A stretch of 64,000 bases of DNA from Dyadobacter sp. CY356. Lineage in GTDB: Bacteria > Bacteroidota > Bacteroidia > Cytophagales > Spirosomataceae. Under the pieces are notes generated by a model. The model saw only the letters and a program-made list of their open reading frames with translations, was not told the origin of the DNA and did no database searches. The stretch is from NCBI RefSeq assembly GCF_021440195.1, contig NZ_JAJTSZ010000012.1:62001-126000 (forward strand), in the 5' to 3' direction. The position numbers and the translations under genes were made by a program. Position 1 is the stretch's first letter; each line of letters starts with the position of its first letter. Positions 50,353 to 59,434 of the stretch are shown piece after piece.

Positions 50353-50928
50353 ATGAAAAAATCCTTTCTGCGTTCCGAATTTTTAAAAAAGCGAAAGGAG
50401 CTTTCTGAAAACGAGATTGAAGAAAAAAACGAAGCTATTTTAAAAAATTGTGCGCTTTTTTTCAAAAGCAGTGTAGCCAAAAAAATACACATATTTCTAC
50501 CCCAAACCGGTAAAAATGAAATTGATACCTGGCGTATTATTTCTTTTCTTCAAAGTTTTGATCAGATAAAAATTATTTCTCCGCGAATTATTTCGGGCAC
50601 TAAGGAAATGGAACATTATCTGTTAACCCCTGAAACCATACTAATCAATAATCAATGGCAAATTCCGGAGCCAGATCCGGAAACTTCACTTAAAGTGTTG
50701 CCAAATGATATTGATGCTGTGTTTTTACCACTTTTAGCATTTGATAAAAAAGGGTTTCGGGTTGGTTATGGAGGAGGTTATTACGATCGTTTTTTAGTGC
50801 ATTGCAGGCCAGATGTTGTTAAAATAGGATTATCATTTTTTGATCCGGTGGATGAAATTACTGAAATTGATGCTTTTGATGTGCCTATGGATTATTGTGT
50901 TACACCTTTGGAGATTGTGCAGTTTTAG
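50353..50928 (+). CDS. 5-formyltetrahydrofolate cyclo-ligase
   Basis: This enzyme uses ATP to turn 5-formyl-THF into 5,10-methenyl-THF, returning a storage folate to use. It has 191 residues. Motifs: KKSFLRSEFLKKRKELSENE at the N-terminus (substrate and nucleotide-binding basic residues), HIFLPQTGKNEIDTW, VFLPLLAFDKKGFRVGYGGGYYDRFL with the glycine-rich loop, and the C-terminal DVPMDYCVTP. It is a single gene followed by a repeat-rich gap. Confidence 0.93.
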   Translation: MKKSFLRSEFLKKRKELSENEIEEKNEAILKNCALFFKSSVAKKIHIFLPQTGKNEIDTWRIISFLQSFDQIKIISPRIISGTKEMEHYLLTPETILINNQWQIPEPDPETSLKVLPNDIDAVFLPLLAFDKKGFRVGYGGGYYDRFLVHCRPDVVKIGLSFFDPVDEITEIDAFDVPMDYCVTPLEIVQF

Positions 50929-50976
50929 TAAGTGTGTTTAATATTGAGGAGAGATTAATTGATGGTAATTATGATT

Positions 50977-51295
50977 TTGCCAAGGTTATGTCACCCGTTC
51001 CGGGTTAGGGAAAATCCTTGCATAATGAGCTACTATAATAATTTTATCCCTTCGGGATTGTGATGTGAAAGAATATTTATGCTCACTTATTTTTTTATCA
51101 AAATCTCAACCTTGATTATAAAGGAAATTTGGTTGTGGTTTTTTCCGATATAAAATTTCATTTCGAAATTCAATTATCTGATTTTTTTTTCGTGTACAAC
51201 AATTCGCCCTTCTCACAATCCCGAAGGGATGACATTATTATAGAAAAATTACGAACCTGAATCCTCTAAAACCCCAACGGGGTGACATATGAATT
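50977..51295. repeat. Nested inverted REP pair (family B), copy 2
   Basis: It has the same order as at 17.0 kb: outer-left GGTTATGTCACCC-GTTCC-GGGTTA, inner-left CTATAATAATTTTATCCC then TTCGGGATT, inner-right AATCCCGAAGGGATGACATT then ATTATAG, and outer-right ACCCC-AAC-GGGGT followed by GACATATG. The inner arms are about 170 bases apart here compared with about 20 at the first copy. The AT-rich middle (51060-51205) shows no gene. The rest of the gap up to asd holds its promoter region. Confidence 0.75.
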
Positions 51296-51486
51296 ATGGA
51301 ATAATCAACTTCATTTTCCAACAAATTGAAATTCTCAAATTTATCATCCAACGCATTTGTACAATAAAAACATTATTTGTTATCAATTTTCATCGTAAAT
51401 TTGCACCACTTTTCGGAAAGAGCTTATTTTGACTAAATCCGTTGAGTTACAACAATTTTACAAATCACATTAATCCTGGTTTTAGA

Positions 51487-52497
51487 ATGAAAATCGCAGT
51501 AGTAGGCGCTACCGGTCTGGTGGGCGGCGAAATCCTCAAAGTGCTCGAAGAGCGTAATTTCCCGGTGACGGAATTATTGGCCGTTGCATCTGAAAGATCT
51601 GTTGGTAAGGAAGTTACATTCAAGGGTAAACAGATTAAGGTAATCGGATTTGAGGATGCCATTGCAGCTAAACCTGAAATTGCGATATTCTCGGCTGGTG
51701 GCAGTACTTCTCTAGAACTGGCTCCAAGATTTGCTGCGGCTGGAATTACTGTTATCGACAACTCATCTGCATGGAGAATGGACCCTACGAAAAAACTCGT
51801 AGTACCAGAAATTAATGCGGTGACGCTGACAAAAGAAGATAAAATTATAGCGAATCCAAACTGCTCAACCATTCAGATGGTAGTGGTTTTGAATCCGTTA
51901 CATCAAAAATATAAAATTAAACGGGTTGTCGTTTCAACTTATCAATCTGTAACAGGTACTGGTAAAGCGGCTGTCGATCAGCTATTTGCAGAACGTTCAG
52001 GCGATAGCAGCGTATCAAAAGTTTATCCGCATCCGATCGACTTAAACGTATTGCCGCATATCGACGTTTTCCTTGACAATGGTTATACCAAAGAGGAAAT
52101 GAAGATGACGAATGAGACGAAGAAAATTATGGGAGACGATAGTATTGCTGTAACGGCAACAACTGTTCGTATTCCTACAATCGGCGGTCACTCGGAAGCT
52201 GTTAATATCGAATTTGAAAATGAATTTGATCTGGAAGAAGTTCGTCAGATTTTGAGCGAAGCGGAAGGCGTAATTATTCAGGACGATCCAAAAAATTTCC
52301 TTTATCCAATGCCACTGACAGCACATGGAAAAGACGAAACTTTTGTAGGTCGTATCCGTCGTGATGAATCTCAGCCTAAAACTTTGAACTTGTGGATCGT
52401 TGCAGATAACCTTCGTAAAGGTGCTGCGACAAATACTGTTCAAATCGCAGAATTTCTTGCAAAACACGATCTAGTTGGTGTGGCTCAGGAAGCTTAA
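51487..52497 (+). CDS. asd: Aspartate-semialdehyde dehydrogenase
   Basis: Asd reduces aspartyl phosphate to aspartate semialdehyde, the branch point to lysine/peptidoglycan, methionine and threonine (and so to isoleucine through ilvA). ATG 51487 (MKIAVVGATGLVGGEILKVL) gives 336 residues; an earlier in-frame start at 51442 adds 15 residues before the nucleotide-binding strand and is unlikely. The catalytic Cys is C126 in NPNCSTIQMVV. TYQSVTGTGKAAVDQL and GGHSEAVNIEFE (catalytic His) follow. It has its own very strong terminator. Confidence 0.95.
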   Translation: MKIAVVGATGLVGGEILKVLEERNFPVTELLAVASERSVGKEVTFKGKQIKVIGFEDAIAAKPEIAIFSAGGSTSLELAPRFAAAGITVIDNSSAWRMDPTKKLVVPEINAVTLTKEDKIIANPNCSTIQMVVVLNPLHQKYKIKRVVVSTYQSVTGTGKAAVDQLFAERSGDSSVSKVYPHPIDLNVLPHIDVFLDNGYTKEEMKMTNETKKIMGDDSIAVTATTVRIPTIGGHSEAVNIEFENEFDLEEVRQILSEAEGVIIQDDPKNFLYPMPLTAHGKDETFVGRIRRDESQPKTLNLWIVADNLRKGAATNTVQIAEFLAKHDLVGVAQEA

Positions 52498-52516
52498 GAT
52501 TTTCCCAATAGATTAT

Positions 52517-52556
52517 AAAACGAAAAGAGCGGCCTATTGGTCGCTCTTTTCGTTTT
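52517..52556 (+). terminator. Strong intrinsic terminator after asd
   Basis: A 15-bp perfect stem (52517-52531 AAAACGAAAAGAGCG with 52542-52556 CGCTCTTTTCGTTTT) with a 10-base loop and T-rich 3' arm lies 19 bases after the stop. It is A-rich on the left and could also act on - strand transcripts from nuoD. Confidence 0.88.
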
Positions 52557-52596
52557 ATATGAAAATGATATTTAATTATGCGACCAAAATTTCATC

Positions 52597-52762
52597 ATTC
52601 AAATCGCTCCATCGGAGCGCCCTTTTATAGCATTAGGATATTGAATCCGGTAATTTTCACGCCATATGAGTGTCCTGGAAATCACAGGAGGCTCCGATGG
52701 AGCCAGGAAATATATTACTTCAATTCATTTCTAGAAACAGGAGGCTCCAAAGGAGCCATTTG
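52597..52762. repeat. REP-like hairpin cluster (family A), fourth locus
   Basis: Between the asd terminator and the nuoD stop lie CGCTCC-ATC-GGAGCG followed by CCCTTTTATAG, a degraded unit ending GTCCTGG, CACAGGA before GGCTCC-GAT-GGAGCC, and AAACAGGA before GGCTCC-AAA-GGAGCC. It has the same outward/inward flank logic as the other family A copies. Confidence 0.75.
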
Positions 52763-52796
52763 TAATCGATGTTTTTGATTTAAAGAAATAATATTA

Positions 52797-54014
52797 TTAC
52801 CTATCAACCTCACCCATTACCACATCTATGGAACCAATAATTGCTATCAGATCTGCCAGCAAACCACCTTTCGCCATTTCTCCGATCACGGACAAGTTAT
52901 GAAAACAGCACGAACGTGCTTTGCACCGTACCGGAATATCTGACCGGCCATCTGTACGGAAGAAAAATCCTAATTCGCCTTTCGGACTTTCTCCACGTGT
53001 ATAAAAATCCATTGCTTTCGGACGGATTTTTTTGGGAACCAAAGCCTGTGGATCGAATGATGGCGTCCTTTTATAGTCACCCTGCAATTGCACCAGACTT
53101 TGCTCAATTATTTTCACCGATTCCCAGCACTCTGCCACACGCACCCAGGTTCTGTCCCAGCAATCACCTACTGTTCCCATTTTGCCTTCTCCGATCGGAA
53201 TATCAAAATCTAGTTCAGGATAAACTGAATAGCCGTCTACTCGACGTAAATCGTAACGAAGCCCGGAAGCCCGAAGCATTGGGCCTGTACATCCATAATT
53301 GATGGCAACGGGCAGTGGAAGCACTCCTACATTAGCAGTACGCTGAACAAAAATTTTATTATCGACCACCAGTTGCTGTAATTCAACCAGTTTTGGCTTT
53401 AAATATTGAATAAATTCAGAGCACCGCTCTTCAAAACCGACCGGCAGATCATAAAACAAACCGCCGATCCAGATATAATTATAGAGCATTCTTGCACCAC
53501 AGGTCCATTCGAGCAAACGAAGGATTTGTTCCCGGTCGCGCATCATCCACAAAAAAGGTGTGTAAGCACCAATATCCATCGCGTAAGTTCCCAGGGCTAC
53601 AAAATGAGAAGCCAAACGATTTAATTCGGCAACTACTACACGGATATATTCAATTCTTTTCGGAATATCATTTTCAATTCCCAGCATTCTTTCCACGCCC
53701 ATTACATAAGCATGTTCGGAATTCATAGAAGCGACATAATCAAGCCGGTCAACATAGGGAATGATCTGATTGAAAGGAAGAGATTCCGCATGTTTTTCAA
53801 AACACCGGTGCAGATAACCAATATGCGGAACAACGTCTACCACAACTTCACCATCGGTCACAACTTCCAGGCGCAAAACTCCGTGCGTTGAAGGATGTTG
53901 AGGCCCCATATTAAGCACCATTTCTTCCCTGCGGAGCGTTTCGGCGTTGTATTTATTTGGAGCAGAGATGGAAAGATATTCCGGTCGGTATTCGTATTGA
54001 ATCTGTTGACTCAT
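52797..54014 (-). CDS. nuoD: NADH-quinone oxidoreductase subunit D, isolated from a nuo operon
   Basis: NuoD is the 49-kDa-type subunit that forms much of the quinone site of complex I. The 405-residue protein reads complete: MVLNMGPQHPSTHGVLRLE with the quinone-site His, HIGYLHRCFEKHAE, YVDRLDYVASMNSEHAY, GTYAMDIGAYTPFLW, VGDCWDRTWVRV, and the C-terminal end IGSIDVVMGEVDR. Normally it lies in nuoA-N beside nuoC. Here the upstream gene on the same strand (86 bases away) is a GHL10 lipoprotein and the downstream neighbour is asd, so it is on its own. The other subunits must be elsewhere, or this is an extra copy. Confidence 0.92.
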   Translation of the reverse strand: MSQQIQYEYRPEYLSISAPNKYNAETLRREEMVLNMGPQHPSTHGVLRLEVVTDGEVVVDVVPHIGYLHRCFEKHAESLPFNQIIPYVDRLDYVASMNSEHAYVMGVERMLGIENDIPKRIEYIRVVVAELNRLASHFVALGTYAMDIGAYTPFLWMMRDREQILRLLEWTCGARMLYNYIWIGGLFYDLPVGFEERCSEFIQYLKPKLVELQQLVVDNKIFVQRTANVGVLPLPVAINYGCTGPMLRASGLRYDLRRVDGYSVYPELDFDIPIGEGKMGTVGDCWDRTWVRVAECWESVKIIEQSLVQLQGDYKRTPSFDPQALVPKKIRPKAMDFYTRGESPKGELGFFFRTDGRSDIPVRCKARSCCFHNLSVIGEMAKGGLLADLIAIIGSIDVVMGEVDR

Positions 54015-54099
54015 TTTTAATTCTATTTTTCTTCCGCGAGATTATTCAAACTTGTGAACAAACACAGGATGGAATTAATCGCACAATCCTGTCAATTTA

Positions 54100-55668
54100 T
54101 TAAAACCGTTGTAATTTCTGATCCAGTACCTCAACTTTTAACGGGCCAATCGGGCGACCTTCATTATGTAAACGATCTACTGCGGTAATATAATAAACAT
54201 ATCTGCTTCCGGATTGAACTGTGGTATCCACAAATTTTTCACCTTCATAAGCCATGCCCAGAATTTTTCTTGGGTCATATGCCGAGGGTTTTTCATCCGG
54301 TTTGAAACGATAAATTACATAATACGTTGCCGTTTCTCCATCGGTCGCCGGATCTGGTTTTTCCCAGAACAATTCCAGACCGTTTGTAAGCAAAGTCGCT
54401 TTCAGACTTTTTGGTGTAAGTGGCGGTATCGCATCTTTCCAACTCATCGTCGGCACCAATGCAGGATATCTGAACAAATCGTTTCTTAATGAATCAACAA
54501 AACCCAGATTATTATTTTTGAGTGATCGGGAGCTGAAAAAGATCGTTCCCTCTGCTTCGTTTTCCCTAGAATAACGAACCTGGCCTGGTAATTCTGTCGG
54601 ATTTTGCCATTGACTATCCTTTTCTTTACCTCCTACACGATAGGCACCCAATCCTACATAAAAATGACGTCCATAACAATTCTCCGACCACCAGTCCACA
54701 AGGTTTTTATATGGAACCCGCCCAAATCTCGACGAGAAATATACCTGTGGTGCTATATAATCCACCCAACCTTCCCGAACCCATTTCCGGCTATCAGCAA
54801 ATAAATCATCATAGGATGCGAGTGCTCCATACGTTTTGGAACCTTCTGAGTCGGTACCTTTATTTCGCCAGACACCACATGGACTAATACCAAATTTGAT
54901 CCGGGGATTCACTGCCATCAGGGCATCATGAATCTGTTTTACAAGTAAGTCAACATTATTTCTACGCCAGTCGTTTTTGCTGGAAAATGATTGTCCATAT
55001 TGCCTGAATGTAGCCTCATCATTGATAACCTGTCCGGCAACGGCATATGGATAAAAATAATCATCAAAATGGATTCCATCCACATCGTAATTTTTCGCTA
55101 CGTTGACTGCTATTTCAGTGATAAACTGACGAACGGCAGGAATCCCGAAGTTGAACAATTTATATCCATCGTAACTAAGAATCCAGTCGGGATGAGTTTT
55201 GCTTATATTCTCAGAAGAAACGCTGGTTGAAGATTTGTGTACCAGACGATTTAAATTCAGCCAGGCATGAAATTCAAGTCCGCGGCTGTGTGATTCATTG
55301 ATCATAAATTCCATAGGATCCCACATTGGATCCGGCCGGCGGCCTTGCTGGCCAGTAAGCCATTCGGACCAGGGCTCATTACTTTTTGCATAAAACGCAT
55401 CACCAGCCGCGCGGACCTGAACAAAAACAGCGTTCATTCCATTCCTTTTATGGAAATCAAGAAGATTAGAAAATTCTTTGCGCTGTTCATCCGGCACAAG
55501 ATTTTTACTGCTGGGCCAGTCGATGTTATCAACCGTCGCGATCCAAACTGCCCTGAATTCCCGTTTGGGAGGAAAAATTTCTTCAGATTCTGAGCTTTGG
55601 GCTTTACAGCCTTCCAGTGAAAAAAGGGCTAACAGCAAGGTAAACGCAATAATTGGAATTTTTTTCAC
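54100..55668 (-). CDS. GHL10 (DUF187) family glycosidase-like lipoprotein
   Basis: The frame runs up to 55767, but the lipoprotein signal (KKIPIIAFTLLLALFSLEGC) indicates a GTG start at 55668, giving 522 residues with the lipid-attached Cys at about residue 21. The (beta/alpha)8 GHL10 domain follows: FRAVWIATVDNIDWPS, NAVFVQVRAAGDAFY, GLEFHAWLNLNR, YDVDGIHFDDYFYPY and FGISPCGVWRNKG, with acidic residues in family positions. The last 110 residues are a fibronectin-III-like domain (PKSLKATLLTNGLELFWEKP). Members are proposed glycoside hydrolases acting on cell-wall or host glycans. It is probably anchored in the outer membrane. Confidence 0.87.
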   Translation of the reverse strand: MKKIPIIAFTLLLALFSLEGCKAQSSESEEIFPPKREFRAVWIATVDNIDWPSSKNLVPDEQRKEFSNLLDFHKRNGMNAVFVQVRAAGDAFYAKSNEPWSEWLTGQQGRRPDPMWDPMEFMINESHSRGLEFHAWLNLNRLVHKSSTSVSSENISKTHPDWILSYDGYKLFNFGIPAVRQFITEIAVNVAKNYDVDGIHFDDYFYPYAVAGQVINDEATFRQYGQSFSSKNDWRRNNVDLLVKQIHDALMAVNPRIKFGISPCGVWRNKGTDSEGSKTYGALASYDDLFADSRKWVREGWVDYIAPQVYFSSRFGRVPYKNLVDWWSENCYGRHFYVGLGAYRVGGKEKDSQWQNPTELPGQVRYSRENEAEGTIFFSSRSLKNNNLGFVDSLRNDLFRYPALVPTMSWKDAIPPLTPKSLKATLLTNGLELFWEKPDPATDGETATYYVIYRFKPDEKPSAYDPRKILGMAYEGEKFVDTTVQSGSRYVYYITAVDRLHNEGRPIGPLKVEVLDQKLQRF

Positions 55669-55896
55669 TATATAACAAATGCAAAATGTTAATCCGAGCA
55701 AAGTAACGTATTTTAGACCAAAGTTAGCCGAGAAGTTCTTTAATTTGTCTTCGAAGCAAATAAACATCTCAGTATTATTGTTATTGTGAATAATTTTTCT
55801 GGATATTTATTGTGTAATTACAAGGAATTTTTGTGACGAACTCCCAAGAAATTACCAAAAGATATACTGCTATAACGTTTTAACCTATCTCCCATA

Positions 55897-57711
55897 TTGG
55901 AACCATTTGTAAAAACAACTAAAAAAAACGTCCTTTTTGAAATAGCCTGGGAGGTTTGCAATCAGGTCGGTGGGATTTATACTGTTATCAGAACCAAGGT
56001 GCCGGCGATGGTCGAGAAGTGGGATGATAATTACTATTTGCTTGGGCCTTATTTTGAAAAAAAGGCATCGGCCGAGTTTGAAGAAATTACAGATCTGGAT
56101 GATACCAATGTTGGTAAAACAGTGCGCAGGCTCCGTGAAATGGGCTATACCGTGCATTACGGATTTTGGCTTGTAACCGGTAAACCGCGTGTTGTGCTTT
56201 TTGATCTGGAAAGTATCAATCACGAACTGGATACGATCAAGTTTAATCTCTGGGAAAAAAACCGCATTTCCACCATCAATACCGAACCTTTGGTAAACCA
56301 GACCTTATGTTTTGGTGAAATGGTGCGTATTTATTTGAAAGAATATGCAGAAGAAAATGCGCGAAGAGAGGATATTTCTGCTCAATTCCACGAGTGGATG
56401 GCGAGCAGCGGTCTTCCTGACCTGAAAAGAGAAAATGTAAAAATTGCTACCACGTTCACTACCCACGCAACCATGCTGGGCCGTTATCTGGCACAAAATG
56501 TTGACGGGTTTTACAGCAAACTTCCGTTTTTTGACTGGGAACAGGAGGCAAAAAATTACAATATTGTCACCCAGGCTTCTATCGAAAGGTTTGCCGCTTT
56601 AAGTGCGCACGTTTTGACTACGGTTAGTGACGTAACGGCGAGAGAATGTGAAGTATTTTTAGGTAGAATGCCAGATCTGGTTACGCCAAACGGATTAAAT
56701 GTTGTTCGTTTTCAGGCTGTCCATGAATTTCAGAACCTGCATTTGAAGTATAAGGAACGGATTCATGAATTTGTGTTGGGCCATTTCTTCCCGAGTTATT
56801 CTTTCGATCTTGATAAAACGCTTTATTTTTTCACATCCGGCCGTTACGAATTTAGTAACAAAGGTTATGATTTGACTTTGGAAGCATTGGCAAGACTGAA
56901 TTACAAAATGGTTCAGGCAAATATGGATACTACGGTTGTGATGTTTATTGTAACCAAACAGCCCTATTATTCCGTAAATCCGGATGTATTGCAGTCGAGA
57001 GCGGTTTTAAATGAATTGCAGGAAACCTGTACGGCGATCGAAAAAGAGGTTGGCGAAAAACTTTTCCTTGCAGCCGCTTCTGGTGTTGATCACAAAATGC
57101 CTGATCTTAATAATTTTGTCGATGAATATTGGCGTCTTCGTTTACGTCGTACGATTCAAACCTGGAAAACGGATAAATTGCCCGCTTTCGTTACCCATGA
57201 TTTGAAGGAAGAAGACGGGATCACTGATTTTTGCAGAAAAGCAAATCTGGTAAACAACGAGCGCGATCGTGTAAAAATCGTTTATCATCCTGATTTTATT
57301 TCCTCAACAAATCCATTATTCGGACTTGATTACGGACAATTTGTACGTGGATGTCATTTGGGTGTTTTCCCTAGTTATTACGAACCATGGGGATATACTC
57401 CGCTTGAATGTGTTGTCCGTGGAGTGCCTACGGTAACCAGTGATTTATCAGGATTTGGTGATTATATCATGCAGATCATGCGGGATTATGAAAATCGGGG
57501 GATTTATGTAATCAACCGTAAATCTCAGACTTACGCGCAGGCAGCTGAACAGATGGCAGATATTCTTTTCAAATTCGTAAGAATGCAGCGCCGCGACCGT
57601 ATCATGCAGCGTAACCGAGTTGAAAATATTTCGGACGTTTTTGACTGGATGAATTTGAGATCGTATTATGATACGGCTCATGATTTGGCAACGAAGAGAA
57701 GGAAACCTTGA
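55897..57711 (+). CDS. Glycogen synthase, eukaryotic-type GT3
   Basis: The protein has 604 residues. No ATG is available near the conserved N-terminus, so the TTG at 55897 (MEPFVKTTKKNVLFEIAWEVC) is taken as start. NQVGGIYTVIRTK is the donor-loop region and FTTHATMLGRYLA the central motif. The C-terminal YYEPWGYTPLECVVRGVPTVTSDLSGFG holds the acid-base Glu of retaining GT-B enzymes. The closest family is GT3 (animal/fungal glycogen synthase), present in Bacteroidota; it is unlike bacterial GlgA (GT5). It extends glycogen using UDP- or ADP-glucose. It is divergent from the GHL10 gene and followed by a terminator-like hairpin. Confidence 0.9.
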   Translation: MEPFVKTTKKNVLFEIAWEVCNQVGGIYTVIRTKVPAMVEKWDDNYYLLGPYFEKKASAEFEEITDLDDTNVGKTVRRLREMGYTVHYGFWLVTGKPRVVLFDLESINHELDTIKFNLWEKNRISTINTEPLVNQTLCFGEMVRIYLKEYAEENARREDISAQFHEWMASSGLPDLKRENVKIATTFTTHATMLGRYLAQNVDGFYSKLPFFDWEQEAKNYNIVTQASIERFAALSAHVLTTVSDVTARECEVFLGRMPDLVTPNGLNVVRFQAVHEFQNLHLKYKERIHEFVLGHFFPSYSFDLDKTLYFFTSGRYEFSNKGYDLTLEALARLNYKMVQANMDTTVVMFIVTKQPYYSVNPDVLQSRAVLNELQETCTAIEKEVGEKLFLAAASGVDHKMPDLNNFVDEYWRLRLRRTIQTWKTDKLPAFVTHDLKEEDGITDFCRKANLVNNERDRVKIVYHPDFISSTNPLFGLDYGQFVRGCHLGVFPSYYEPWGYTPLECVVRGVPTVTSDLSGFGDYIMQIMRDYENRGIYVINRKSQTYAQAAEQMADILFKFVRMQRRDRIMQRNRVENISDVFDWMNLRSYYDTAHDLATKRRKP

Positions 57712-57757
57712 TGACGTTAAGTTCGTTACGACGACATAAATAACAATTTGTTTAAAG

Positions 57758-57820
57758 CCTGATTAAATTTATATTGTTGAAGATTTGTTTCTTTTCCAGT
57801 AGAATTTTAATCAGGTTTTT
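57758..57820 (+). terminator. Terminator-like hairpin after glycogen synthase
   Basis: CCTGATTAAA (57758-57767) pairs with TTTAATCAGG (57806-57815) and is followed by TTTTT. The 38-base loop is long, so it is weaker than the other terminators listed. Confidence 0.6.
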
Positions 57821-57841
57821 ATTTGTAATACCAACGCCCTT

Positions 57842-58138
57842 ATGAATAATCTGCAAAATTTACAACACAAGCTTGCCGGCTTTTGGAGCGATAAACCTGT
57901 CAAAAAGGCTTATTTATTTGGCTCTGCGGCAAGACAGGAATTATTACCGGGAAGCGATATAGACATTTTAGTAGAGCTTGACCAAAGCAAACTCATTGGT
58001 ATGATCGAGTATATTAAAATAATTGAAGCTCTGGAAAGTTTGTTGGAAAGAAAAGTGGATCTGGTTACAACTGATGGACTATCTCCCCATATTCAACCGT
58101 CAATTGACCGCGAAAAATTGCTGATTTATGAAGAGTAA
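57842..58138 (+). CDS. MNT-family nucleotidyltransferase antitoxin (module 3)
   Basis: This 98-residue protein has KKAYLFGSAARQELLPGSDIDILVEL, the minimal nucleotidyltransferase signature with D-x-D, followed by a helical end. It is intact. Its last bases overlap the ATG of the HEPN gene (58128), as in the two modules near ilvA. The partner toxin is frameshifted, so this antitoxin probably has no active local target. Confidence 0.85.
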   Translation: MNNLQNLQHKLAGFWSDKPVKKAYLFGSAARQELLPGSDIDILVELDQSKLIGMIEYIKIIEALESLLERKVDLVTTDGLSPHIQPSIDREKLLIYEE

Positions 58139-58479
58139 TCTAGGCAATCCGGAGCGGTTGGTACATATTCTTGAAGCCATTGAAAACATTGAAATGTTCC
58201 TTCAAAAATATGGATTTCGCTCAGTTTGAAATCAGCAAATTGCATCTTTCAGCAACTGAACGTCAACTGGAAATAATTGGAGAAGCTACCGCATCAATCT
58301 CTTCTGAAACCAAATTAAAATTTCCCGAAATTGAATGGCAGCCTATCAAACGGTTTAGAAATATTATTGCGCACGAATACTTTGGCGTAAGTACTCAGAT
58401 TTTATGGGGTGTGGTAAGAAAAGAATTGCCGACGCTAAAACTTCAAATCAAAAATGCTATTGACAAATTGAACAATTAG
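58128..58479 (+). pseudogene. HEPN toxin (module 3) broken by a +1 frameshift
   Basis: The frame that starts at ATG 58128, overlapping the MNT stop, encodes MKSNLGNPERLVHILEAIEN and then IEMFLQKY, and soon stops. The rest of the HEPN domain is in the next frame: MDFAQFEISKLHLSATERQLEIIGEA, then RFRNIIAHEYFG with the R-x4-H-x-Y motif, to TAG at 58477-58479. Removing one A from the A5 run at 58204-58208 joins the two as FLQNMDFAQFE, a normal HEPN sequence. A one-base insertion in a homopolymer is the simplest explanation. The second part has an in-frame TTG at 58171 but would lack the first helix. Confidence 0.8.
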
Positions 58480-58588
58480 CTTCTAAACATAACATTCATA
58501 ATTCAATAACCTGCACTTCCAGCCTTGTCTCTTGAATTTATAAAAAAAATCAAGACCTTCACTGTTGATTATCTTATACCAACAAATC

Positions 58589-59425
58589 ATGAATTACGTA
58601 GAAGTACAACTGGAACTTGAATCTGACTATACAGAAATATTAATTGCAGAACTGGCAGAGGCTGGTTTTGAATCTTTTGTTGAAACGGACGAAGGATTGC
58701 AGGCCTATATCGTTGAGGAAGATTTCAATGAAACTGTTTTAAAAGAGCTGATTGCCAAATACAGTGAGATAACCGCAATTTCCGGTTCCTGGAAATCGTT
58801 AGAAAGAAAGAACTGGAATGAGGAGTGGGAAAGAAGTTATGAGCCCATTGAAGTTGGAAAAGACATCAGGATACGTGCAACTTTTCATGAACCAGACCCG
58901 ACTTTTACTTACGATTTGCTTATACAACCAAAAATGTCATTTGGAACAGGCCACCATGAAACGACCTGGCTTGTGATGAGTGAGCAACTTAACTTGTCGC
59001 ACGCAGGCCTTTCTATAATGGACGTCGGTTGCGGAACCGGAATTTTGGCCATTTTAGCGTCAAAATTAGGTGCAGCAAATTTACTGGGTTTTGATATTGA
59101 TGATTGGGCGGTCGAAAATACTATGGAGAATTTCTTAATGAATGGTCTGGGCGATGAGGCAGAAGTGTTTAAAGGCACCATCAACGAAGTACCGTCAGAA
59201 AAACAGTTTGGCGGCATTCTGGCCAATATCAATAGAAATATTTTGCTGGAAGAAATTCCAAAATATGTAAAACATTTGTTGCCTGGCGGCTGGCTTGTTA
59301 CCAGCGGATTCTATGAAATGGATCAGGCTGATATTGAAAATTGTGCCGCAGAAAGCGGATTAAAAAAATTAAGATCCAATACACGAAACCAGTGGGCAAC
59401 CGTTGTTTTTGAAAAAGAAAAATAG
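58589..59425 (+). CDS. prmA: Ribosomal protein L11 methyltransferase
   Basis: PrmA trimethylates ribosomal protein L11 using S-adenosylmethionine. ATG 58589 (MNYVEVQLELESDYTEIL) gives 278 residues. The N-terminal ferredoxin-like substrate domain (1-75) and the linker with NWNEEWERSYEPIEV lead to the class I methyltransferase core: FGTGHHETTWLVM, SIMDVGCGTGILAILASKLG (SAM motif I), GFDIDDWAVENTMENF, and GGILANINRNILL (motif IV). It is a single gene between the dead HEPN module and the giant exported protein. Confidence 0.95.
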   Translation: MNYVEVQLELESDYTEILIAELAEAGFESFVETDEGLQAYIVEEDFNETVLKELIAKYSEITAISGSWKSLERKNWNEEWERSYEPIEVGKDIRIRATFHEPDPTFTYDLLIQPKMSFGTGHHETTWLVMSEQLNLSHAGLSIMDVGCGTGILAILASKLGAANLLGFDIDDWAVENTMENFLMNGLGDEAEVFKGTINEVPSEKQFGGILANINRNILLEEIPKYVKHLLPGGWLVTSGFYEMDQADIENCAAESGLKKLRSNTRNQWATVVFEKEK

Positions 59426-59434
59426 ATCGTCCGG

